DNA from: a virus
Virus record (IMG/VR): IMGVR_UViG_3300037245_000415
Span: 1 to 45,067 of that record
Direction: 5' to 3' (one strand)
DNA: 45,067 nt
Positions 9,475 to 18,513 of the stretch are shown here, piece by piece. The notes beneath the pieces were generated by a model. That model was not told the origin of the DNA. It did not search any database and worked only from the letters and a program-made list of their open reading frames with translations. Every line of letters starts with the position of its first letter. Position 1 is the stretch's first letter. A program made the position numbers and the translations under genes.

Positions 9475-11441
9475 TGCTCAGTACCGGGGGAGTTAGTATC
9501 AACAGGAGGAGTGGTATCAGCCTTGTCAGGAGCTACACTAAGGAACTTAACTAGAGTAGATTTAATCTGCGTAGCATCCATGAGGTTAACAGTTATATGG
9601 GGAGATCTCAGTATCTGCAGTGCAGTCGTACCTATATCTTTAGCCCCTTTCACACCTATGAGAGTTCCCAGAAGAGTAGCTGATACTTTAGATCTAAAAG
9701 GTATAAGAGCTAGATCTAGAGTCTCAGCTGCTGTTCTAGGAGGTCTTTTAAATTGTACATTATAGCTAGCTTGGTTAGGTAAACCTAAGCGCCTATAACC
9801 TCCCTGAAGAGTGTTATTATAAGCAGCGGCAGAATCAAATATAGTTTCTATACCCAGCGAAGCTTCATCAGGAGACACAGTGCCAGCTCTTACACCTGCA
9901 ACAGCGGCTTCTACTATCTTCTCTGGATTAATCTCTTTCATTTCCATAGGAGCTAGCACAGTCTTATAGAACTTACTGTCCCTTATAGACTTCATAGCAT
10001 TAGCTAGCGTACCCATAGGAGGAGCATGATATGGATTAGAAGTATCACCTGTTACTATCTTAGATGCTGCATTAGCCATAAAAGTATTAGCAGTATTATT
10101 AAAGTCCTCTTCAACTATCGCATCATCTTTAGGGATACCTTCAGGAGACTGATTATATACTTCAATCTGCAAGCTGGTAATAGTATCTAAAGCCTTAGTA
10201 GCAGGAGTCTCAGCAAGACCTCCTTGAGGGGCTATAAGGTCTAAGGTAGACTTAGCTTCAAAAGCAGTCTGCCCGATTCTCATATCAGGTACGCCGCCTA
10301 ACTCTTGTAAGCGAGTATACTTTTCTCTAGTTACAGGATTAGACATGCCGAACTCTATAGTCTCTCTAGGCTCTATAGGTAATCCAACTAAGGCTTGACC
10401 CTGCTGAACAGCTTCAGAGATCTGCTGACCTGTAGCTACCTGATCACTAAAGTTCTTCTGAGCTGTAGCCAATGACTGCTCTGCTGAAGCTATCACAGTA
10501 GGCCCTAATGTCTGAGACTTACCTAAGTTAAACTTAGCTTGATCCAGTGCTACCTTAGCTGCAGGCAACTGTACTGCCCACTGCTCTCTAGTAAATGCCA
10601 TCTGCTCTCTAGCAAAGGTCTGTCTCTCTTTAGCTAGTTCCCGCGCTTCAGCTTCTCCCTCTAAGCGAAAGGCACTAACTAAGTTACTGACATTCTGGGA
10701 GTCAGCAGATACAAGGCGAGCCATAGCTGTAGCATTAGAGTTAATATTATCTAATTCTACCTTAGCTCCTTTTAACTTACTGTCAGCTTCTATGCCTTTA
10801 TAGTTAGCTTCAATAACTGCGCTATTAAGAGTTCGCTTAGTTAATGCATTCTGCCTAGCAAAGGATTCAGTAGCAGTAGTTGAATTTCTAATAGAGGTGA
10901 TAGTCTGCTGTTGCTGAGCTTGAGCTGCTTCTATTTCAAGAGAGGTTTGAATAGAGCGGAACTCATTAATCACAGCATCTACAACCTGAATGCCTGTGAA
11001 CTCATCGTCAACTATGTCTTGCTTCTCATCTAGTAAGGTGGCAACTCTCTCACTATCCTCTTTAAGAGTAGCAGCTAATGCTGTCTGCATTTCTACGCCA
11101 CCACTAACTTCAAAAGAATCAATGGTAGCATTCTGAGCCTGCAAGTCTACAGTGTCTTTAGTAGTTTGCACTATCTGATTGGCAGCAGCTATGTCAGCAA
11201 TAGCAGTAGCTGCTACATCGGTAGCTGTCTGAGTCTGTTTAACTGAAGCTTCTAGCTGCTGGATGTTAGTAGTGATACGCCCAGTAGACTCTTGCAGAGC
11301 TTGCTGCACAGCCTCTAATTTAGAGGTGCCCGCAACTGGAGACAAGTCTTCTATAGTCTCTGTAGATGCAGGGATAGCAGTCTGTACTTGAGTAGTAACT
11401 GCATCCTTTCTAGCTTGATCTAATATAGGATTAGAAGCCAT
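9471..11441 (-). CDS. Coiled-coil putative internal virion/ejection protein (656 aa)
   Basis: The protein is dominated by Ala, Gln, Thr and Glu. Long heptad-like stretches (for example around QQLEASVKQTQTATDVAATA and ELAKERQTFAREQMAFTREQ) predict extended coiled coil over roughly residues 40-360. The C-terminal 150 residues are more hydrophobic and glycine-containing (SATLLGTLIGVKGAKDIG). It is directly upstream of, and overlaps, the 1657-residue gene, and downstream of a small glycine-rich gene. This small-medium-giant trio is the usual arrangement of podophage ejection proteins. No enzymatic motif was seen. A tail-fibre or scaffold role is less likely from position. Confidence 0.75.
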   Translation of the reverse strand: MASNPILDQARKDAVTTQVQTAIPASTETIEDLSPVAGTSKLEAVQQALQESTGRITTNIQQLEASVKQTQTATDVAATAIADIAAANQIVQTTKDTVDLQAQNATIDSFEVSGGVEMQTALAATLKEDSERVATLLDEKQDIVDDEFTGIQVVDAVINEFRSIQTSLEIEAAQAQQQQTITSIRNSTTATESFARQNALTKRTLNSAVIEANYKGIEADSKLKGAKVELDNINSNATAMARLVSADSQNVSNLVSAFRLEGEAEARELAKERQTFAREQMAFTREQWAVQLPAAKVALDQAKFNLGKSQTLGPTVIASAEQSLATAQKNFSDQVATGQQISEAVQQGQALVGLPIEPRETIEFGMSNPVTREKYTRLQELGGVPDMRIGQTAFEAKSTLDLIAPQGGLAETPATKALDTITSLQIEVYNQSPEGIPKDDAIVEEDFNNTANTFMANAASKIVTGDTSNPYHAPPMGTLANAMKSIRDSKFYKTVLAPMEMKEINPEKIVEAAVAGVRAGTVSPDEASLGIETIFDSAAAYNNTLQGGYRRLGLPNQASYNVQFKRPPRTAAETLDLALIPFRSKVSATLLGTLIGVKGAKDIGTTALQILRSPHITVNLMDATQIKSTLVKFLSVAPDKADTTPPVDTNSPGTEQ

Positions 11442-11462
11442 GATAATATCTTCCTATAATAA

Positions 11463-11885
11463 TTAGAAACCGAATACTTTAGAGATTCCGCCTAGGATAG
11501 GATCTAATAGACCTCCCTCTTCTTGCTTCTGTTTACTAGTCTGAGTTGTGTCTGTCTCTTGAGTAGTCTCTTTAACAGCAGTTAGCTTAGCAATTTCACC
11601 TACAAGCTTAGAGGCTAGATCACCCGCAGCTTGAGCTGACACAGTACTATCAAAGATCCCTGCTGTCTGCTCACCTTGGAAGATGCTAGCTAAGCCCTCA
11701 GCCCCTCCTAAGACGTCAGCTATAATCTTCTCTATAGCAGCTTGATCTATTATTATCTGCTCAGTACCTTTAGTAGTACCTTTAGTTGTACCCGAGCCAG
11801 AAGTCGCTACATCTGAGCCAAGTAGAAAGCCACCCAGCTCACCTGCACCTGAAAGAAAGGAACCTGCATCACCTAATATACCCAT
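11463..11885 (-). CDS. Small glycine/threonine-rich putative internal virion protein (140 aa)
   Basis: The N-terminus, GILGDAGSFLSGAGELGGFL, is glycine-rich and hydrophobic. It is followed by a low-complexity Gly-Thr-Lys stretch with an imperfect repeat (TTKGTTKGT), a helical middle, and a Gln/Glu/Thr-rich linker before a C-terminal amphipathic tail. Small proteins of this kind sit beside the larger ejection proteins in many podophages and can associate with membranes. It is not recognised as a specific family. It lies 21 bases upstream of the coiled-coil gene in the same late operon. Confidence 0.65.
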   Translation of the reverse strand: MGILGDAGSFLSGAGELGGFLLGSDVATSGSGTTKGTTKGTEQIIIDQAAIEKIIADVLGGAEGLASIFQGEQTAGIFDSTVSAQAAGDLASKLVGEIAKLTAVKETTQETDTTQTSKQKQEEGGLLDPILGGISKVFGF

Positions 11886-11945
11886 AATCTTATCCTCTTA
11901 AATTTATATCTATAATCTAATACTATACTGCTAGTGCTAACTAAG

Positions 11946-12254
11946 CTAGGAGGGAATCACTTTGCCGGTTATATAAAAACTAATTCCGCCACTAGACCTA
12001 AGATACAAAGACTCTCCTGCTTTAAGCAGCTGCCCTACTATACCTGTACCTAGATGATTCTTATCCCTTACAATATATTGGCGCGGAACTATAGCTGCAG
12101 TAGCGCTACCTAAATAAGCATCATAATCCTGTACTACTTCTGTATTATTAGATGCAGTAAATGCCTCTATTCTTGTGTCTGCTGCAGCTGTAAAGAAATT
12201 TTCAATAACATCTACTACAGCGTTTACTTGATTATCTACTAGCACAGAGCTCAT
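11946..12254 (-). CDS. Putative structural protein, unknown (102 aa)
   Basis: The protein has an N-terminal helical part and a C-terminal beta-rich half (PRQYIVRDKNHLGTG ... SLYLRSSGGISFYITGKVIPS). That half resembles small beta-sandwich tail or decoration domains in general composition. No family is recognised. It lies between the fibre gene and the ejection-protein genes, so a minor virion role is likely. Confidence 0.6.
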   Translation of the reverse strand: MSSVLVDNQVNAVVDVIENFFTAAADTRIEAFTASNNTEVVQDYDAYLGSATAAIVPRQYIVRDKNHLGTGIVGQLLKAGESLYLRSSGGISFYITGKVIPS

Positions 12255-12277
12255 AATAAGTTCTTCCTATATATTCT

Positions 12278-13582
12278 TTAATGTTCTGTGATAACTAGTC
12301 TAGCATTACTAACCTCTACAGTGCTAGACCCATCATCTATAGATACCCATAACTGCAGCTCATCCCCGTTATTAACTGTGAGTAAGCCTGATGAATTTAT
12401 CTGGGTAGGGGTAGAGTTCTGAGTACATCCTATAGTCTTAGGTATTGTTGTAAACCCTGAACCTGTATCTACCGCGATTCTAGAACAGATAAGTGCGCTA
12501 CCTCCTCCCCCTTTTTCTACTGTAGCCGCTGCAATAACTTCTATGTTTGTAGGGGATATACCTATATATGTAGCTATACCTGCTGTACTGACCGTCCATC
12601 TATTAGTGAGATCAGCTAACCAGTCACTACCTGCAATAGGAGTATAGACACCTGAGCCTGCATTAGGTACTGATCTGTTAACTATGAGATAGGGGTCAGC
12701 ATCTACTTTAGTGTTTTGAGTTACATTGTCAGTAAATAGATTATCAGTAAATTCCCACTTTAAGTCTTGAGTAGTTATACCTGATACAGGCGTCCCATCT
12801 CCATTAAATATATTACCCTCAACTAATCCTATACCTGAAGCTGTAAGGTTAGCGCTACCGGCAGCTCCCGAAAGAATAGTAGTACCTGCAGGGGAGATCC
12901 ACCTGCTACCTACAGCAAAGTTAATTATAGCCCAGGTAGAAGTACCAAGGTCTATAAGTGTCCCTGTCCAGGATACTGCTAACATATTAGATATATTAAA
13001 GTTACTTAAGCCAGTACCTTCTATTAGCAAACCTCCGACACTAGTAGATACTACAGATAGTGTTCTAAGAGATACAGTATTAGTATTAGAGATTGTACCT
13101 ACAGATTTACAGTCTCTAATAACTACATTCTGAGATACAAATGCACTTGGAGCTAATCCAGAATTATCTACAGTGTAAATATCACCATTAACATTAGTAA
13201 AATTCATGAACTCATCAGCGTAAACAGCATTAATTATAGTTATTAAGGGGTTAGTTGAAGTAGATAGCAGTCCAGAAGTATATCTATTAGCCCCCATTAA
13301 AACTACTACTCCCCCGGTTATTCTTAAGGTGTAAGGGGATATATCTAAAGTAAGTCCACTGAACTTATAGACAGCTATACCGCCGCCGAGTTCTATATAC
13401 CCTCCGCCGTCTGGAGCAGATATAGCTATAAGATCTGCAAGAGAGTTAATATTAATAACATTATCTAAGGGGTTACCATAGAGTTCAGTAGTGTTATCAT
13501 TAATCTTAACTATAGCTTCTCTTAGATTATCACCTGTTCTATCATTAGCGAGTGTACCTATATTAATAAGTTGCTGTGCCAT
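12278..13582 (-). CDS. Putative tail fibre / beta-helix protein (434 aa)
   Basis: The N-terminal segment INIGTLANDRTGDNLREAIV followed by KINDNTTELYG is a motif I know from many phage tail fibre and virion proteins, where it lies at the virion-attachment end. The middle (about residues 60-290) is rich in Gly, Thr, Asn and Val with short strands and repeated turns, typical of a right-handed beta-helix fibre. The C-terminal 100 residues look like a separate beta-sandwich domain ending in NARLVITEH. The likely role is host-surface binding, though no catalytic residues were seen. It abuts the 99-residue gene. Confidence 0.7.
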   Translation of the reverse strand: MAQQLINIGTLANDRTGDNLREAIVKINDNTTELYGNPLDNVININSLADLIAISAPDGGGYIELGGGIAVYKFSGLTLDISPYTLRITGGVVVLMGANRYTSGLLSTSTNPLITIINAVYADEFMNFTNVNGDIYTVDNSGLAPSAFVSQNVVIRDCKSVGTISNTNTVSLRTLSVVSTSVGGLLIEGTGLSNFNISNMLAVSWTGTLIDLGTSTWAIINFAVGSRWISPAGTTILSGAAGSANLTASGIGLVEGNIFNGDGTPVSGITTQDLKWEFTDNLFTDNVTQNTKVDADPYLIVNRSVPNAGSGVYTPIAGSDWLADLTNRWTVSTAGIATYIGISPTNIEVIAAATVEKGGGGSALICSRIAVDTGSGFTTIPKTIGCTQNSTPTQINSSGLLTVNNGDELQLWVSIDDGSSTVEVSNARLVITEH

Positions 13583-13881
13583 TACATCTCATCCCTATCA
13601 CAAGTCATAAAAGTGTCATCACAGGTAATGCCTTCATCATCTACTGTAAGAAACTCACCACTACCTATCTGCTCTCTGATATCCGCTAGCTGAGTCAGAA
13701 GCTGCATACTAATAGGATCTAATAGCAGCTCCTTGCTTCCCGCATCACTACTAGTAAGTAACGTCTCTATAGCATTATGTATATCTAGCAATGCTGTATA
13801 CAATGCAGGATCATTTATATTAGTCAGCTGCCCTAAGCTAAGATCAGTTTTAGAATTATATGTATTAGTAGGGGCTGGCAT
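13582..13881 (-). CDS. Putative virion protein, unknown (99 aa)
   Basis: The protein is acidic, especially at the C-terminus, where DDEGITCDDTFMTCDRDEM holds two Cys-Asp pairs. The middle segment, ALLDIHNAIETLLTSSD, is a short helix of the type seen in phage tail accessory proteins. It overlaps the fibre gene by one base and follows the 505-residue tail protein by five bases. It is therefore co-translated with adsorption proteins and may act as a fibre adaptor or chaperone. No homologue is recognised. Confidence 0.6.
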   Translation of the reverse strand: MPAPTNTYNSKTDLSLGQLTNINDPALYTALLDIHNAIETLLTSSDAGSKELLLDPISMQLLTQLADIREQIGSGEFLTVDDEGITCDDTFMTCDRDEM

Positions 13882-13886
13882 ATATA

Positions 13887-15404
13887 CTATCTCCTAGCTG
13901 AGACTCTATAGCGCACTAATGCTGTAGTCAGATTAAACTTACCTATAAGTACTATAGAGTGATTCTTAGCATCCGCCCTAAAGGCGTACTCTCTTATATT
14001 CTCATCAGAGTTTCTTAACTCACTGGAAACTACAGTAAAGGTCTTACCATTAAGAGAGGCTTGATCAGATACAGTAAGCTCAGAACCAGTCTGTATATTC
14101 TCTAGCTCTACACCCAATAGCGTAACTAATCTACCATGTATGAATTGTATCTTACCTAAGATAAGAACACCCGCAGACTCTGCTGTAACTGAGAAGTCTA
14201 ATACTTTAACTTCCCCTGTAGGTAGTAAAAAAGCAACTGCTTCTTTGCTTACCTCATCCTGCTCACCTACGTATTCAAAGCAGTCTGTATGATCTATCCT
14301 GAGCTTACCTAGTTTCTTTAGTCCTATATCATACACTAAAGCATGAGTAAAAGAAGTTATACCGTAGGATATAATAAGATACCTAGAAGCTACATACTTA
14401 ATCTTCTTAAGCATAGTAGTTCCAGTAGGTAAGTCAGTTATCTCATATAGGTTAGTAGTTTCATTATAGTCCTCAAAGCGTTTGCCTGCTAAGAAGTCTG
14501 TAACTTCGGGTATTATGATCTCTGCTCTCTGAGAGTTTAGCTGCTGCATACCCGCCTTAGAGTAGATATACTGAAAAGCCCCGTTAGATTCATAGGCTAC
14601 TTTGTCTAAACTAAGCCCTCCCTCAGAGCCTTCTACCTCTCTGAACTTAAAGGGAAACTGGGTGTTACCTGTATAGGTACCTGCTAAAGTGTTACCTGCT
14701 GTATGGATAAATATACCTAGAGTGTTAGAGGTAGCAAAGATAATAGCCCCAGCTATACCTGCTACATTACCGCCGCCAGCGCCTGTTACCTCAGAAGGTA
14801 TAAAGTCGGTAGGATCTATAGTGCTGCTCCAAGCATTAGCCTGTGTAGTGTAAGCTATAAGATACCCTGAAGAGGCTACAACACCTAGGACTGTAGAGAT
14901 ATCTAAGCCTGTAAGAGTTACAGAATCAAGGGTATTATTAAGTTCATCATAGTTAAATGTACCTATAGTGGAGTAGTGTATATAGCTTACTCCGTTAACT
15001 GTGCCTATAGTAACTGATTCTGCAGAGAAGTTAGATCCTCCAGTAGAGGGAGAAGTAGCAGCTAAGGCAATCCAGGTAGTAGCCCCTTCTAGTAGTGCAT
15101 ATACATTACCTTCAGTATCCCATGCTAGATATAGCTTAGACTTAGCTGAGCCGTAAACTATCCTTACATCAGAAAAAGTTAGGCCATTAGGTAGATCAGA
15201 GGAAGCCTCTATAACAGATAGAAAGCCTACCGAATCATAGCCATATCTGGAGGGTATTACATTATGGCAGTAAGCTACCCCCGGACTACCCTCTGAGGTA
15301 GGGGCCTCTCTAGCAGTAGCACCTATAATAGTCCTAGTCTGCTGCTCAGATAGCATAGGAAAAGAAGCATCCTGCATATCTATAGGGTAATGTCTCTGTG
15401 CCAT
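13887..15404 (-). CDS. Beta-propeller-like tail hub/stabilisation protein (505 aa)
   Basis: The sequence is a run of short beta strands separated by Gly/Ser/Thr turns (YIHYSTIGTFNYDE, GYLIAYTTQANAWSS, IIFATSNTLGIFIHT). Near the middle, DPTDFIPSEVTGAGGGNVAG resembles the region conserved in podophage tail proteins of the P22 gp10/tail-nozzle type, which form a propeller-like ring below the portal. Length is typical for that group. Its place next to fibre genes agrees. This assignment rests on general pattern and could be another large beta-rich tail protein. Confidence 0.65.
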   Translation of the reverse strand: MAQRHYPIDMQDASFPMLSEQQTRTIIGATAREAPTSEGSPGVAYCHNVIPSRYGYDSVGFLSVIEASSDLPNGLTFSDVRIVYGSAKSKLYLAWDTEGNVYALLEGATTWIALAATSPSTGGSNFSAESVTIGTVNGVSYIHYSTIGTFNYDELNNTLDSVTLTGLDISTVLGVVASSGYLIAYTTQANAWSSTIDPTDFIPSEVTGAGGGNVAGIAGAIIFATSNTLGIFIHTAGNTLAGTYTGNTQFPFKFREVEGSEGGLSLDKVAYESNGAFQYIYSKAGMQQLNSQRAEIIIPEVTDFLAGKRFEDYNETTNLYEITDLPTGTTMLKKIKYVASRYLIISYGITSFTHALVYDIGLKKLGKLRIDHTDCFEYVGEQDEVSKEAVAFLLPTGEVKVLDFSVTAESAGVLILGKIQFIHGRLVTLLGVELENIQTGSELTVSDQASLNGKTFTVVSSELRNSDENIREYAFRADAKNHSIVLIGKFNLTTALVRYRVSARR

Positions 15405-15421
15405 AGTATATACCTTACATC

Positions 15422-15703
15422 TTACCAGTTAATCTGCTGTTGTAGCCAGTTAATAAATACGGCGATTAAAGCAAAGCCCGATGCCCACTTAATAAACTTT
15501 TGAAAGGTATTAGCAAACACCCATGCATCTACTACATCTTGAGTAGACTTAGTGAGCGCAGCTATAGCTTCCATATTCTGTCTATGTAGCTCATCCTGCC
15601 TTAAGTTTTTATCCAACTCTCTGCTTACGTTCACTCTGTAATCCTCTAAGTGAGTTTCAAACCTACGCTTAAGAGACTCTATTTCAACGCTATCTTTGCT
15701 CAT
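15422..15703 (-). CDS. Coiled-coil protein with C-terminal membrane segment; possible holin or spanin-like
   Basis: Residues about 1-55 are highly charged and heptad-like (EIESLKRRFETHLEDYRVNV). Residues about 70-88 form one hydrophobic helix (WASGFALIAVFINWLQQ) that could span the inner membrane with the N-terminus in the cytoplasm. The gene lies between the tailspike terminator and the 505-residue tail gene. A late single-pass membrane protein of 93 residues suggests a holin-type lysis protein, but the endolysin is 12 kb away and proof is lacking. Confidence 0.6.
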   Translation of the reverse strand: MSKDSVEIESLKRRFETHLEDYRVNVSRELDKNLRQDELHRQNMEAIAALTKSTQDVVDAWVFANTFQKFIKWASGFALIAVFINWLQQQINW

Positions 15704-15737
15704 TCTAATATCCCCAAATCCATATGTAGGTTAGATT

Positions 15738-15760
15738 AAAAAATGATGACCTGTCACCAT
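15738..15760 (-). terminator. Rho-independent terminator after the tailspike gene
   Basis: Read on the - strand, ATGGTGA pairs with TCATCAT (7 bp including one G-U) around a CAGG loop. Six T follow at once. It starts directly after the stop codon of the 716-residue gene (15761-15763) and would separate the spike from the downstream tail and ejection genes. Confidence 0.65.
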
Positions 15761-17911
15761 CTACTTTATCAAAGTGGAAAATACTTTCCACGTCGCTGCG
15801 TCATTATTGGTATAGGTTATATCAAAGCTTGAGCCATCGGTAGCTATGTTACTCACAACTAGTTCCATATCCTCACCACTTATACCAAATGCCCCCACTA
15901 CGCTCTCTTGGATGATACCTACAGCAACAGTCGCTCCGGCACCCTCTCTACTTTGAACCATATATATAATGCCATGACGAGTACCGCCTGATGTATTTCT
16001 TAGAGTGACCTGAAGAGTAAACAGGTTACGCTCAAAGGTACCTATAGCAGGTAGATTATACGATGCTAGAAAAGTTGCGGAGGTTGCTAAGTCGCTTGAG
16101 TTCTGCTTGTTATAGAATATCTCACCGTCAACTGTTTGCAGTAGATCAACATTATTATAATCCTCTATACCTAAATTGGAAGACTGCTTAGAGATTAACG
16201 TAGTGCCTTCGCGAAGCACCGATGTGACCGCCCCGCTTAAATCACTACCTGATCCTATGACTGTTGACGCAGTTGATTCAACAGAGATGGTATGATTAGG
16301 TGTAGTATCTCCTCCCCCTCCATCATCTGCGCCTGTAGTAGTTACAAGTGCAGAGTGAATAAGAGTTGAGCCTTCCATGTAGATATGAGTACACTCATCA
16401 GTACCTAATATAAATCTACCGTTCCGGCGTAATATTGTTCCGGTCATAGTTAAATCTGAATCTATTAGCCTAACACCCTCTTCCCCTTCACGGTCAATTA
16501 GTCCACCAATGATTGAGTTACCTCCGGCGCTACTTGAAACAAACCCTGGGCCTACATCAAATTCCCACCGGCACTCTACAAACTGATTGGCATTAGCACC
16601 CGCTTGAAGTAAGGTACCAAATTCTTGACTAGATTTAAATATAACAGCACCTAGTCTTGCATCAATAAGGTTCTGTGAGCCTCTATTATTATTGATAAAC
16701 TGGGTATTAAATACTTCTGCTACTCGTAGGTAGCCGCCAGTACCTAACCCTCTATCAAACCTATGGAAAGCTGAGTTAAGTATAGTTAAGTTAGCTCCTT
16801 GAGTATCATCAATCATCTGGCAACCATGAGATGACCTATCAACACCGTATAGAAACATAGAGTCAATAACGCATCTAGTTCCAAAACGAAACAAGTTTGT
16901 TGCTCCAGCTAGTTTAGCTACAGCTCCTCGCCCTTCTATCTCAGCTATAGTAGCAAAGGCTGTATTCTTACGATATACACACCCCTTTAATACAGTACCT
17001 TCAGGTACATCTACATCACCAACAACGTAATATGTATCTGTTCTAGGGAAAAATACACAGGGCGCAAAAATTACCGCCGCCTGTACCTCTGCGCTGTCAT
17101 CTGTACCAAGCCCTCCACCAGTTGCCGCCCACTGTTGGACGATATGTATACCTGCAGGAAATAAGCCCTTAGCTTGCAGTACATTAAGATCGATAAACGA
17201 GCCGCCATCATCGGTGCCAGTAGATGCCGCGACTATCTCGTAGGTGTTACTACCAAAATCTCCCTTGGTGAAATAACCTAGAGTTTGAACAGTCTGCCCA
17301 ACAATAAGAGTGATCACACTGCCGTCTGGAAGAGTGCCACTAATCATATCGGCGACGTTGGTGAATATAACTACGTTTTCCTTAGCTGTAACTCTATTAG
17401 AGATCCAGCCTATTGAGCCATCTCCTCCAGTAGGTACTATAACATTAAAGTTATTATCTAAGTAGAAACCGGGAGCTGCTCCTGTCTTCTTCTGAAAGAA
17501 ATTTTCATAACTATCTCCTGCAGTAATCTGCCCTCTAGCATATATAGTAGCTTCAACGCCTACATAGTCTCTGATAGCTTGAAAATTAGATATGTATATA
17601 TCAGTGTCTCTAACATCCACATCCCCAGTAATACCTACATAGCCAGTAGCTACAATCTGATCTCCCGCAGTAGCTCCTACAGTAAGACTGAATGTAGTGG
17701 TAGTATTCTCTACCCAGTCTATTCCTTTAGTAAGGAGTAAACCATTCTTGTGTACTTCTAGCGCACCAGTATTTACAGCGTAAGCAAAGGTAGTAATAAT
17801 AAATAATGACTGACCTTCAGTAGCCGTTAGGCGCTCTTCTATACGCTTAGTATCAGCAGACAACTCTAGTATAGTTCTAGGTTGCCATATATTAGCTTCA
17901 CCGTCCGACAT
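15761..17911 (-). CDS. Tailspike, beta-helix receptor-binding protein (716 aa)
   Basis: The N-terminal part (LEVHKNGLLLTKGIDWVENT near residue 52) resembles the particle-binding domain of phage tail fibres. Next comes a linker with NFQAIRDYVG and YARGQITAGDSYENFFQ, then TLGYFTKGDFGSNTYEIVA. The last two are typical of the transition into a pectate-lyase-like right-handed beta-helix, which occupies roughly residues 240-560. The C-terminal 150 residues form another beta domain. Such spikes often cut host polysaccharide, but catalytic Asp/Glu pairs cannot be picked out by eye. Base usage is less ATA/AGA-biased than in neighbours, with more GCC, GCG and CGG, which suggests that this host-range module was exchanged. 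It is flanked by the adaptor gene and a terminator. Confidence 0.75.
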   Translation of the reverse strand: MSDGEANIWQPRTILELSADTKRIEERLTATEGQSLFIITTFAYAVNTGALEVHKNGLLLTKGIDWVENTTTTFSLTVGATAGDQIVATGYVGITGDVDVRDTDIYISNFQAIRDYVGVEATIYARGQITAGDSYENFFQKKTGAAPGFYLDNNFNVIVPTGGDGSIGWISNRVTAKENVVIFTNVADMISGTLPDGSVITLIVGQTVQTLGYFTKGDFGSNTYEIVAASTGTDDGGSFIDLNVLQAKGLFPAGIHIVQQWAATGGGLGTDDSAEVQAAVIFAPCVFFPRTDTYYVVGDVDVPEGTVLKGCVYRKNTAFATIAEIEGRGAVAKLAGATNLFRFGTRCVIDSMFLYGVDRSSHGCQMIDDTQGANLTILNSAFHRFDRGLGTGGYLRVAEVFNTQFINNNRGSQNLIDARLGAVIFKSSQEFGTLLQAGANANQFVECRWEFDVGPGFVSSSAGGNSIIGGLIDREGEEGVRLIDSDLTMTGTILRRNGRFILGTDECTHIYMEGSTLIHSALVTTTGADDGGGGDTTPNHTISVESTASTVIGSGSDLSGAVTSVLREGTTLISKQSSNLGIEDYNNVDLLQTVDGEIFYNKQNSSDLATSATFLASYNLPAIGTFERNLFTLQVTLRNTSGGTRHGIIYMVQSREGAGATVAVGIIQESVVGAFGISGEDMELVVSNIATDGSSFDITYTNNDAATWKVFSTLIK

Positions 17912-17921
17912 AATATTTCTC

Positions 17922-18512
17922 CTAGTAACCTACGTCAGACAGAGCTGACAATTTAAGTAAACTAACTTCTTCTGCAAACATCTGAGTAAATGTAGCTGAC
18001 TGCTCATCAAATCCTATAGCTTTAAATAATACTCTGGCAGATTCATATATAATAACAAAGGGAAACTGCTCAGCTACCCATGAGACGTAAGCACCTTCTC
18101 TCACTACGGGTAATACATAAGCCCCTAGTAATGCTTTAGAGAATTCTACACTAGAGCGGATCTCTAATACTCTACCTGCTACATAAGCTATATCACTACG
18201 ATTACAGCCATAGTCATCTAATACAGACTCAGGAGCTATGATCTCTATAAAGGCACCTACATCATCTGTCTCGTCTTCTACCCGGCGGAAGTATTTAAAG
18301 GCGCGGAAATTAGAGAAGAGAGTTATATAGTCTAGTGACTGTCTAAAGTCAGCAGTAGGAAATTCTACTCCAGATTCAAATATGTCTTTAGAGTAGAAGT
18401 CTGTCTTGTGTGCTTTCAGAGTTGCAGCTTTTACAGCTGATTTAGTCTCTGCTACCAGATCGCGCCGGTTAGTAATCAGATATACTTCTTCTAAGAGTTC
18501 ATCGAAAGTCAT
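17922..18512 (-). CDS. Putative head-tail adaptor / tail completion protein (196 aa)
   Basis: The N-terminus, TFDELLEEVYLITNRRDLVA then ETKSAVKAATLKAHKTDFY, matches the general pattern of podophage connector proteins that dock under the portal (T7 gp11- or P22 gp4-like size class). In these, an initial helix pair with NRxDL and a following charged helix is common. Length around 190-200 residues fits. It sits between capsid-proximal genes and the tailspike. The family is assigned from pattern only. Confidence 0.65.
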   Translation of the reverse strand: MTFDELLEEVYLITNRRDLVAETKSAVKAATLKAHKTDFYSKDIFESGVEFPTADFRQSLDYITLFSNFRAFKYFRRVEDETDDVGAFIEIIAPESVLDDYGCNRSDIAYVAGRVLEIRSSVEFSKALLGAYVLPVVREGAYVSWVAEQFPFVIIYESARVLFKAIGFDEQSATFTQMFAEEVSLLKLSALSDVGY

Positions 18513-18513
18513 G

